64,000 nucleotides of DNA from Undaria pinnatifida (lineage: Eukaryota > Sar > Phaeophyceae > Laminariales > Alariaceae), in NCBI GenBank assembly GCA_012845835.1, contig JABAKD010000004.1:8824232-8888231 (forward strand), written 5' to 3'. A model generated the notes under the pieces. It was not told the origin of the DNA. It did no database searches and saw only the letters and a program-made list of their open reading frames with translations. Below are positions 21,736 through 30,918 of the stretch, in pieces. Position 1 is the first letter of the stretch, and every line of letters starts with the position of its first letter. The translations under genes were made by a program, and so were the position numbers.

Positions 21736-22489
21736 TAGCACCACTATATATAGTGAAGGCAAGGGTCACGCAGTTACTAAAAACGGCGTATATAGCCTAG
21801 GGTCACGGAGCGCGCTTGTCGTGCCTAGTATGGCGTATATTATTAATAGCTCGATTCGGACATTTAATGTGCCATCGACTTATGCCACTTTAGAGGTGCA
21901 CCATGTGTGTGTTCTGAGGCTAATAACCACTTGAGGAGCTCTATATACCTCGTAGGCAAAAACTAATTTGGAAAAAAAAATGCAACTGCAAACCAACGCA
22001 CAATCGCACGGCCTGGGCATACAAAAAAAAATCAGACTGTAACAAAACAAAAACGACGAAATTCCGACGATTTTGGGTCAAGGATGGTTAAGGAGGCCCC
22101 GCCATTCCAGAAAATATTTCGGCAAAAGTGCTACCCCTGTCGTAGCGTCCATCCCCAGGTTAGGCAAACCCAGGCTGCCTTCGCGCGATTGTTGCTGTGA
22201 TTCCGTCCATGGTGTCCTCGGAAGCGAACCGAAAAACAAAATGTTCGTGGCATAAAGCCAGGCGGCATTCTCGCTCAACTGTCAATAGCCAGCCAATGGG
22301 ACTGCAAGTGGTCTCCGGAGAACAATCATTTAGGAAAATTATTCCGCATGCGTCAGCTGCGAGTTCGATCGAATTAGGGTTGATACTCATATTTGCAAGC
22401 TGCGTGATACACCGGCCCCTCTTTTTTCCAGATTTGTGTCACGCAGGAGCCAATATCAACGAAAAAAAAGAGGTGACCACTTCAGCTCT

Positions 22490-22690
22490 TACACTATACA
22501 AAACTCGAAGAAAATCGACGAGCATAATTGAATGAAAAGTGCGAATGCCCAACCCTGTGTGCGATAAAAATCAAGGCAAGTACTGGGCGGGGGGGGGGGC
22601 GAGAAGGGAAGACAACTGTGACCACTGCTTGTCCAGAAGGTCGCTTGCGGGTAAAAGCTCCTAGGAAATTGAGCTGGAGAGCAAAACTAT
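22490..22690 (-). repeat. Dispersed repeat, copy 3
   Basis: Reverse-orientation copy of the 4375 family (AAACTCGAAGAAAATCGACG, TGCGATAAAAATCAAGGCA, TGTGACCACTGCTTGTCCAG). It contains a GGGGGGGGGG run at about 22590. Confidence 0.6.
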
Positions 22691-22909
22691 TGATGATTAA
22701 CAACTAAAAAAACAAAATCCGAACTCTGAAAATGGTGGATAACCGGGGTTCGATGTGAAAACGATCGACGTGTGCTAGCTAGCTACGAAAGGGGTTCGCA
22801 ATGTTGGGGCAAAACCCGTTATTTCTGACGGGGCGGGCTCCTCAAGCAAGGAACTACCCAAATAGCGTTGAAAACTGTTTCGTGCTTTAAAAACTATTAG
22901 CATGTCGGA

Positions 22910-23150
22910 CAGGTCACCGATGATCTCGATCTTTCAGGGAAGATCTGTGTGGTCTGTGTGATCTAGCTCATGTTACCGGGTGGGAGACGTACAGTCTGCA
23001 TGATCTAGCACATGCTTCCTAGATTAGATATGTACTCAATATGTATACATAGCTCCTGCACATTATCTCACATGAGATACAAAATTTGCTCTCGATGATC
23101 TAAATGGTCTATATGATCTACGTGATCTACATGATCTAGATCGTCAATGT
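22910..23150 (+). repeat. GATCTAGCACATG-type repeat, copy 2
   Basis: Dense in GATCT motifs (GTGTGATCTAGCTCATG, GCATGATCTAGCACATG, TACATGATCTAGATCG). Related sequence is at about 14680-14880 (reverse) and 55540-55980 (forward, with GTACGATCTAGCACACG). The unit is partly self-complementary. Confidence 0.55.
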
Positions 23151-23559
23151 CGGAGGTGTGAAATCATTTGTTGTATACAAACACGCTTCCTCTTCGGGAT
23201 AGATGCGGTTGCATTGAAATCTCGGGGCTGTCGAAAGTCGAACAGAGGAGAAAACACTCATGAAAAACTACAGGGAAAAAGGAGAAGCCATCATCAGAGC
23301 GCAAGTAACCGGGCGAGTAGCATCGACCATTCCGAACGGGAACGAGTTCATCGATGAAGTTTAGTAGTCTACGCCCGTCCTACAATACGTGCATAGTCCA
23401 TGGGAATGCTCATCCGGTTGCACTGCTTCGTTTTTATCAAAATCAAGTTTTGGGTGGGCTATAGAGCTCTTCAAGCAAGAAAAGAGCCGAAGAAAAACTA
23501 GGTGCACCCGCCACTACTGAAGCACGCGTCCGTCCAAAACCTCCGGATGAAAAAAGCTA

Positions 23560-23720
23560 TCCGTGTTTTTCACGGACCCGGTCGGCTTTCGCGGTTCGGG
23601 TCGGGTCATGATGACCCAGATCTGACCTGACCCAACCCGTAATATCTGAAAACCTCCTGAACCGACCAGACCCGCCCTGCGAAACCTCCTGTCCCGGTCC
23701 GCGGGTCGGGTCATGACCCC
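23560..23720 (-). repeat. GACCC-rich degenerate element
   Basis: Same family as 19610-19815: GGGTCGGGTCATGATGACCC and TGACCCAACCCG units. It begins about 130 bp downstream of the exon 1 donor of the coilin gene. Confidence 0.6.
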
Positions 23721-23848
23721 TGAATAGCCCTGAAAAGCACAGGGACCGTTTTGGGGTATGAACATGTCTACCAAGCGGTCATTTTCGTCCAGATTGGTGC
23801 ATGATAGCACTACTTAAAATACGGCAGGACGCGACAAAAAAAACTCAC

Positions 23849-26361
23849 CTTGTGCTTCCATCGCCAGCCCCATCGGCCGACGCGCCCTGCTTCCTGTCCA
23901 TGGAGGCGATCACGGCATAGTCCTTTTTCCAGCCCCCCTTCCCCCTCTTGCTCGCCCCTTCGCCCCCCCCTCCCCTTTTCTCCAACCCAGAAGAGCCGCC
24001 TCCAGTGCTATGTCGCTGCCCGTTCCCATTACCATAGCCTCCACCAGCAAACCCGACACCCCCCGTCATCCCGTACCCCCCGCGCCCTATGCCTCTGCCT
24101 GGTCCGAAAACGCCCGCCCGAACAGAACTCCGTCCGGTGGTGCCTATCTCACCCGCCGCCTCCGTGCGCCCTCCCCTACTAGCGTCTTCTCCACACCTCT
24201 TCTCCTCTTCTTCCGGGACGTTCCGCTTAGATCCATCCCCACCACGCCCTCCTGTTCCTGCTCCTTCTCCCGCCGGAGTCAATTCCGACGTGGCCTTGAG
24301 TTGCCCCACAATTCTTCCCAGCGGCCCGCCCCAGCATGGCCGACCCGCGGGAACGGCGACATGCCCTCGCCCCCCCGCCCCTCTACCTAAGGGTACCAAG
24401 TTCGGGGTGGTCGAATTGTTAGCGCCGCCGTGCGATGCGGATGCAGCGGGATAAATCGCCCCCCTTCCCCGACCGGCGCTGTTGCGGCTGCTGGAAACGG
24501 TCTCGGCGTGTTTTGGGGTATTCTTCGCGGAGTTTTCGTCCTCTTCTTCCCCGGAGGAGGAAGAAGAGGACGACGAGGAGGAAGATGACGACGAGGAGGA
24601 GGAAGAAGATGACGACGAGGAGGAGGAGGAAGATGACGAGGAGGAGGAAGATGACGACGAGGACGAGGAGGACGAGGCGTTGGCAGCGGCCCCACCCCCT
24701 TTCCCCTGTCCGCCGTCGTTCGAGGGGGTCGGAATCGGGTTCTTCTTTTTCTTCTTCCTCTTCGTCGACGACATTGCGACAGCTTCCTCTTCCTGTTCGT
24801 CGCCGCCCGCAGTGCCACGTTTTCGGCTCGCCTTGCTGGAAGTGGAAGCGTCGCCCTTACCCTTACCCTTACCCTTACCCTTGTCCTTTCCACCACCGCC
24901 ACCGCCGCCTGTGTTGACAGACCGGTCGCTCTTGTCCCCGATCTTGTTTAGGGGCAACGCTTGTTTCTTATGTTTCTTTATCGCAGCCGCCGGAACTTTC
25001 TCGGAAGGCGAAGAATCTTCCGAAGAAGAAGATTCTTCGTCGGAAGATGAGGACTCTTCTCCGTCGGAAGATGAGGAATCTTCTCCGTCGGAAGATGAGG
25101 AATCTTCTGACGACGAAGAACTGTCTTCTGAAGATGAGGAAGAATCGCTCTTCGCAGCAGCAGCAGCAGCAGCAGCAGCAGCCGCCGCAGCAGCAGCAGT
25201 AGCAGCCGTGGCCTTAGCAGCGGTGGCAGCGGCAGTAGCGGCAGCAGCGTCCGATTTAGCAGCCCCCGCCCCCTTCCCCTTCACCGACTGTTCGGCAATG
25301 GAAACCCCTGAAGGATTATTACCCTTGTCCCCGGCGGCAGAAACCTTGGTCTTTCTCTTCTTCTTCCTTCGATTCTTCTTTGCGGTGCGCGTTTGCGCCG
25401 GTGCGTTATTAGCAGTCTCCTTAGATGGTTTTTCACTCGCCCTGTCCCCCGGACAGGTCGATTTCGCCCCCTCTTGGGGTTTGCCCATACGAGTGGCACC
25501 AGCGGCACCAGAAGAGGAGGAGGAGGAGGAGTTCGTATTGGAGGATTCCGTAGAGGAGGAGGGGCGGGTGGGTTGGGATTTTTTGCGCCTCTTGTTGGAG
25601 GCGGGAGCGGCGGCCTCTGCTGACGATGATGGCCGTGGTGGTGGTGGTGGTGGTGGTGGTGGTGGTGGTGGTGGTGGTGGTGGTGATCGCTTCTTACGCT
25701 TGCTTGGCGGAACGGCGGGAGCGTCAGCATCAGCGGTGGCGGTGTCGATGGCAGCAGCGGTGGTTGTAGCAGCGGCAGTTTCAGGAGCAGTTTGCCTTGC
25801 TCGTTTCTTGCCGCCTTTCTTTCCCCTCACAGCGACACCTTCCGCGTCAGAGTCAGCACCGTGGGGCGACGTTATCGCCTCCGTCGCCTTGCTTTGCCCA
25901 TCCGCGACAGCGCTCTTCTTTCTTTGATTCCCACTGCTACTATTACTGCCGTCTCTACCCCCCTGAGTGATGATGTTGCGGTTGCTTCTGCCGTTGCTTC
26001 TAGACCGTGATGTTCGCTCCTGTCTGTCTGCTGCTGCGAGATCGCCACGGCTGCTCCCCTGGAGCTCAAGCGTCACGACATCGGTATCTCGCAGGACGTC
26101 TAAGCTCTCCGTCGGGGGCAAGACAAATCCATCTAGTGTGAGCACGAGCGAACGTCGAGACTTGTTTCTATTGGGGTCCTTGACTTGCCTCGCCAGATGG
26201 TGAGCTAGGTCGCCCACGACTTGCAGCTCCGAAGGTATCAAAATCCAACGCTGGGTGAGGTTTGGGTTAGAGCGCGGGATACACCCAGTAGCTGCTGAGA
26301 ACACCACTCGTATTCTGCGAGGGGGTGCAATGGACGACAGCAGTGGCAGTGCTCTGTCCAT
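23849..26361 (-). CDS. Coilin homologue, exon 1 (N-terminal domain and disordered region)
   Basis: Starts at the ATG at 26361 and ends ACA AG|GTGAGT at 23849. Residues 16-100 match the coilin N-terminal self-association domain: RIRVVFSA, RWILIPSELQVVGDLAHHL, LVLTLDGFVLPP, ESLDVLRDTDVVTLEL. The rest is disordered: basic NLS-like KKRAR and KRKKR runs, poly-Pro (about 226-242), poly-Ala (367-401), acidic serine clusters SSSSEDSSSS/DGE (404-451), a KGKGKG run (493-504), about 45 Ser (563-607) and RG/GRG-rich segments (657-780). Coilin scaffolds Cajal bodies and binds snRNPs and SMN through RG motifs. The three exons give about 1241 residues, longer than vertebrate coilin (about 576). Antisense ORFs here are shadows. 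Confidence 0.87.
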
Positions 26362-26960
26362 GTTTTTGCGAACCAGGGGGTACGAGGGGGTAGCTCCCTA
26401 GCCCGAACCTAACCTGCAAGCTGCAAGCTCTTGTTTGCGGTCCACAGCGGTCGAGGTTTTCGATAACCTGAAAAGGCATTCATTGCATAGGTCTATATTC
26501 TTTGGTATACTACCACTATATGAAGCGTAAGATTTATTAGACCGTTTCGTTATTGAATAGACGGGCCGACGAGTCGACGAGTTCGTGAGTTGACGAAATC
26601 ATCATACAGGTTCGTTGCTGTCTGTCTTCTGCTACTGTACTCCTTGAGATAACGCCCGGGGTCCGGGTCTCTCACAGACGCATAACCAAAAGCCCCCCAC
26701 ATCCCAGGCTGTTCGGTATCCGGTATCAGATGCTACTTGATCTAAAATCCAAACGGAACCAGTTGCGCCGCAAGGGAGACCTTCGGTCCACCTCAACCCA
26801 GCTCGTACCATGTACAGTACGTGCTGGACTGCCCAACTTCGCGCATAGTGGCGCGCCATGCACATAGCAGCATCCTGGTGGTCCATGACCTGCCGACGGA
26901 ACCACCACCCATGACAGATAATGCCGGTTCTCCGGGTTTAGCAGAAGAAGAAAAGCGTCT
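26362..26960. promoter_or_regulatory. Intergenic space between divergent genes (candidate bidirectional promoter)
   Basis: About 600 bp separate the coilin ATG (minus strand) from the first ATG of the + strand repeat/EF-hand gene model. No TATA box is obvious for either side. A TATGAAGCGTAAGATTTATTAG stretch (about 26518) is the most AT-rich part. The assignment rests on gene arrangement only, and the + start is uncertain. Confidence 0.35.
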
Positions 26961-27420
26961 ATGCCGAACCAGTACAGGAGACCAACGACACATGCCAGCA
27001 CCTGGTATGCGGTACAACACACGAACTCCAGCAACACCTGTGCCGTACGCGTACGGCAGACGAGCAATACATACCCTGCACGACGGCAGGCTAGGGACAC
27101 ATATGGCTTAGAGCAGGCCGCCAGCAACTTGGGGTTAGGGTTAGGGTTGGGGTTGGGGATAGGGTCGTATGCCGTACCGCAGACGACGAGCAGCACATCC
27201 TTACCGAGAAGCTCCGAGACCAGTGTCGGTACTATCAAGCAGAAGCATGGCCACCGACAACGCCAACAACCAATCTCTGGCAGAACTAGCTCGGCGGCGC
27301 AGCGGTTGAAAATAAAACGTGCCTATGGTGTACACCAGACCAGCAACACATCCTTGCCGAGCCGATCCTCGATTGGTGTCGGTGCTGGCAAGGGGAAGCA
27401 TAGTCACCACCACCACCACC

Positions 27421-27451
<31 letters not shown>

Positions 27452-29357
27452 GTCAATGTCTGGGAGAAGAAGCTGGGCGGAGCAGTTTCCGGGTGTACGG
27501 ACTCCCAGCCAACGCCATCAACAAGCCTTCGGGAGAAGCTCGGCGCAGCGATTTGAAAGGACACGCGGCGATGTCGCAAACCACAACATCAACACATCCT
27601 TCCCAAGACGATCCGAGACCGCTGTCTGTCTCGCCGAAGAAAAGCATGACCGCCAACAACAGCAGCCGCAATCAACCTCTGGCAGAACAAGCTCAGCGGT
27701 ACAATTTCTTGACGTACGAACGCCCGGCCAACGTCCACAACCAACGAGACCGGTAACGTGCGACCTGAGCGGCGAACGCGGGACCAGCGTTGGCCGACAG
27801 ACAAACGATATGGGCACAATTAGCTCGGCGAGGCAATGTCCTGGGGGACAAACTCCAGACAAACGACGACAACAAGAAAGACCTGTAACCTGGGACCTAA
27901 GGGGCGAACGCGGGGCCACTGACCAAAAGGAAAATGAGAGGGGCAGAATAATAAGCTCGGTCCAGCATTATCCAGGCACACGGACTCCCAACCAATGTTC
28001 GCGACAAGCCTTGGGCAGAATAAGATCAGCGGCTCCGCGATTTCCTGGCTTGCGAACCCCAAACACCCCGCTAATGAACGGTGGTCGTCGAGGTACCCCT
28101 AAGCGAGCGGTTAAACCCCGCCTACCATTTGCTTCTCGCGCGGGAAAAAAACCAAACCTCGGTGGAAACAAGTGGGGAGATTTAGATTCGAAGCACGATT
28201 CTGGGGGGGCGGGGCAAGCCGGACACAGGAGGCAAATCGTCGGCCGGACTAGTAGCAGGACGGGATGGCAGTCTCTGCCTTGCCTATCATCTTCGACGGC
28301 GGCTGGTGGTGTTTTTTCGTTCTATAAGTGCAGTAGTGTCGCTGACTCCGCTTTGGTAGGTTATGACTCTTCTGTTTCTGGCAGCGGAGGACCGGGGTGT
28401 TATTTTCAACGTGATCTCGGGGCCGGAGTTGAGGCAGGTTATTTTTCTTCTTCCGCTAGTCAAGGACCAGAGTTTTCTTGTTCTGCCCAAAGCGAGCTAG
28501 GGGGTGGGGATGATACGTCGTTGCAAGAACACAGCAGCATCAACAGCAACAGCTGCATCAGTAGCGGTAACGAGAACGGCTGTTACCGTGGTGGTGGTGA
28601 CGGTGGTGATGGTATTGGTGATGGTGATGGTGGTGGTGACGATGGTGGTGGTGGTGGTGGTGGTCGTGGGGGTGGTGATGGTGTTGGTGTTGGTGGTGGT
28701 GGTGGTATTGGTGGTGTCGGTGTTTTTAGTGGTGGTGGTGGTGGCGTCGATGTTTGTGTTAGTGGTGTTGACGGAGGTGTTGTTATAGGTGTTGGGAGAG
28801 GTGTTGACGACGTTGGTGGTGTTGATGTTAGTGTCAGTGGTGGTGATGGTGGTGATGTTGAAGGTGGTGGTCGTGGTGGTGTTGGTGTTGGTGATTTTGG
28901 TGTTAGTGATGTTGGTGTTGATGTTGGTGTTGATGTTGGTGCTGGTGGTGTTGGTGTTGGTGTTGGTGGTGTTGTTGTTGGTGGTGGTGGTGGTAGTGGT
29001 GGTGGTGGTGGTGGTGGTTGTGTTGGTGTTGTTGGTGTTGGCGCTGGTGGTGGCGGTGTCGGCGGTGGTGGCGCCCACTGCGGCCGCATCAGCAGCAGCA
29101 GCGGTTCCTCGACCAAAAACAAGGGCTTGATGACCTCCACAAACTTCAGTGGTGTCGACGGAAGCAGTCACAGAAGACCGAGCAAGACCTGGCCTTCTTC
29201 ACGCTCATCACGCTTTCCGCTAACGGAAGAGACACACGACGACTTTGACAGAATGTCGAGGTTAGGCCTGTGGCGGCCCCCACGGTCGTCCAGGACGGGA
29301 GACTCCCCACGGAGCAAGCTGGCGTCTGCTTCAAGAAGGCCCAAGTCTGAGCGCAAG
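26961..29357 (+). CDS. EF-hand gene model, exon 1: repetitive basic N-terminal region
   Basis: Open for about 800 codons and cut at AAG|GTGGGT (29357/29358) in phase 0, which fits the phase-0 acceptor of the next exon at 30776. Residues about 75-370 hold diverged repeats with the core SGRTSSA-x-QF-x3-RTP-x-QR, seen at least five times (VRTPSQR, VRTPGQR, QTPDKR, TRTPNQ, LRTPNT), with His and Gln tracts. Residues about 540-715 are Gly-rich, from GGT repeats. The last 80 residues are basic and Ser-rich (SKTWPSSRSSRF; ASASRRPKSERK). Function unknown. The true start may lie downstream of the telomere-type tract at 27128-27163, for instance after CCGCAG near 27182. Confidence 0.5.
27128..27163 (+). 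repeat. Interstitial telomere-type repeat within a coding candidate
   Basis: Six or so GGGTTA/GGGTTG units, read as a Leu-Gly repeat in the open frame. Possible relic of telomere sequence inserted at a break. Confidence 0.7.
28580..29075 (+). repeat. GGT/GTT-rich simple-sequence tract
   Basis: About 500 bp of degenerate GGT, GTT and GAT triplets; one strand stays open as Gly/Val and the other as Thr/Asn. It lies inside the + strand exon candidate at 26961-29357. The long antisense ORFs are artefacts of it. Confidence 0.85.
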
Positions 29358-29399
29358 GTGGGTGTCCAATGGCGTCCTTACCCACGGAAAATTCATTCC

Positions 29400-30775
29400 T
29401 AGACACGTGCAACGGTAAATGTACACTATTTTTTGCTGAGGAGCTCCTAACCTCTCGAGGATCTCTATCAAATACTTCACACACAAAACTTTTGTTTGAG
29501 TAAATCATAAATAGCAATCCGATGGCCTAAACCCATGACCTCGAGGCGTGAAAGAACTGTTCAGATTTTTGCAAAACAAGAATATGGCACATGCCGCCGA
29601 CGAAAGTTTGGGTTACGCCATCCCCCCTTCAGAAAAACATGCGTTACCCCCCCCCCAAAAAAAAATGCTACCTCTGGTGAAACCTCCATCCTCATCGCGG
29701 CGCGAGTCCCTACGATTAGTGATTGAACATTGACGCAAAAATGCTAACAAGTACATATATGTTAAGACCCCCACAACAACGCGATCGAAAAAGTCGGGGA
29801 TGTGCGGCCTTATCAACCGTGTCGTATGACCGCATAGTCCACACTAAGAGTAAAACACGTGCAGGACGTCTGCTAAGATAGGGTTTTTTTGCAATTATTT
29901 TTCGCGAAACAAGAGAAAAAAAAATCGAACCGTGAACGCGGCTCTTTTTTAAGCTTCCAACATCGTCGGAAGGTCAAACATCGTTGTGTTGTTTTGAAAC
30001 AAGATTCGTTTTCACACCTAAGGCCATGGAGGAGTGCCGACCGATCGATCAGTTTTTGGGCGAGGCATAACATGGAGTAAAATCTTTGGCCCACCTCCCC
30101 ATCGTAGCGTGCGTCGTCGATGCATTATAGATGTATCTATATATGCATATGCTTCGAAGTATATATTTATTTGCATCCCATTTGTTATCCTCGTGCACCA
30201 CTCTCGTGCTCCCTCTCCCAGTAGTAACTTAGATCCGGGATCACACAGCGGTTACCTTCTCCCCCCTCCGCACTACGGTAAGTGTCTTCATTTCTATCGC
30301 GAAAATAATTCAGCATGTTTTCTTCCCTCTGGTCGACTCGCGTCGACTTGAAAAATGTAGTTTTTTTTCTCCGACAAGAAGACGCGTTCCACGATAGAGG
30401 CAGCATTTTTTTTTGTATAATACATTTTTTTTCTCCCGTGAGAATGGCGGTGCCGATTTGACCCAAAAATGTCGGATTTTTTTTTCATTCATTTTTTTTA
30501 GCGATATTTTTAATCGAATGCCCCCAGTAGAACATGGGATGCTTTTGATCGGGTTGAAGTACTTCTCATTTATTCTTCCAAATCCGTTCTCTTGGGTGGG
30601 GAATGGAGCTCCTCGCAGAGAGGTAATGAACCTTAGGACACGCACAATGGCGCACTTCTACTTGTAACGATATAAAATGTACGTGTAGTTTCGTTTTCTC
30701 CGATCCACAACTGCTCTTCGTGTCGTGTATAACTTGGCCTCTTCTTCGCCACAAAAACTGCTTGTGTTTAACCAG
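29400..30775 (+). other. Intron between exon 1 and exon 2 of the EF-hand gene model, with repeats
   Basis: Contains MITE-family fragments (about 29560-29690 and 30380-30665, the latter with CACGATAGAGGCAGCA and GGGGAATGGAGCTCCTC) and a reverse copy (about 30200-30345) of the repeat at 3450-3600. The acceptor TTTAACCAG lies at 30767-30775. No other exon is recognised. Confidence 0.5.
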
Positions 30776-30918
30776 CGAGGGACCGGCGTGAAGCGCGACT
30801 TCCTGTCGGCCCTTCGGAACCAAATGGGTGAGGATTTGCAAGAGCGGTGGATGAGGCGAAGAGCCCTGCTGAGAAACGACAAGTTCACCGCCGCCCAGCG
30901 GCGGGAGCTGAGGGAGTG
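30776..30918 (+). CDS. EF-hand protein, exon 2: helical region leading into EF-hand 1
   Basis: 143 nt between the acceptor TTTAACCAG and the donor GAGTG|GTAAGA. It reads RGTGVKRDFLSALRNQMGED, LQERWMRRRALLRNDK and FTAAQRRELREW. The final FTAAQRRELREW is the entering (E) helix of an EF-hand, as in T-x-x-Q-x-x-E-L-x-x-x-F. The exon ends with two bases of a codon (TG) that the next exon completes with G to give Trp, after which FDSLDRDGSG follows at once. Continuity of the helix across the splice is strong support. Upstream phase 0 fits the exon ending at 29357. Confidence 0.82.

Larger units (their letters stand above)
17009..23848 (-). other. Coilin intron 1 (6.84 kb), repeat-filled
   Basis: The donor GTGAGT directly follows exon 1 and the acceptor GCGGCAG precedes exon 2. 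Contents: dispersed repeats at 17390-17590, 17955-18122, 21575-21735, 22490-22690 and 22910-23150, a MITE at 20080-20343, and GACCC-rich elements at 19610-19815 and 23560-23720. Several long ORFs (for example a 333-residue one on the minus strand, 20398-21399) lack protein-like composition or splice context. Extra small exons cannot be ruled out, though direct exon 1-exon 2 joining keeps the frame. Confidence 0.65.

Noticed and set aside
24482-25927. 481-codon ORF on the + strand rich in Glu, Asp and Ala
   Set aside because: It is antisense to the coilin exon; the acidic runs mirror the poly-Ser tract and no domain is present.
28497-29171. 224-codon Thr/Asn-rich minus-strand ORF
   Set aside because: Antisense of the GGT/GTT simple-sequence tract.
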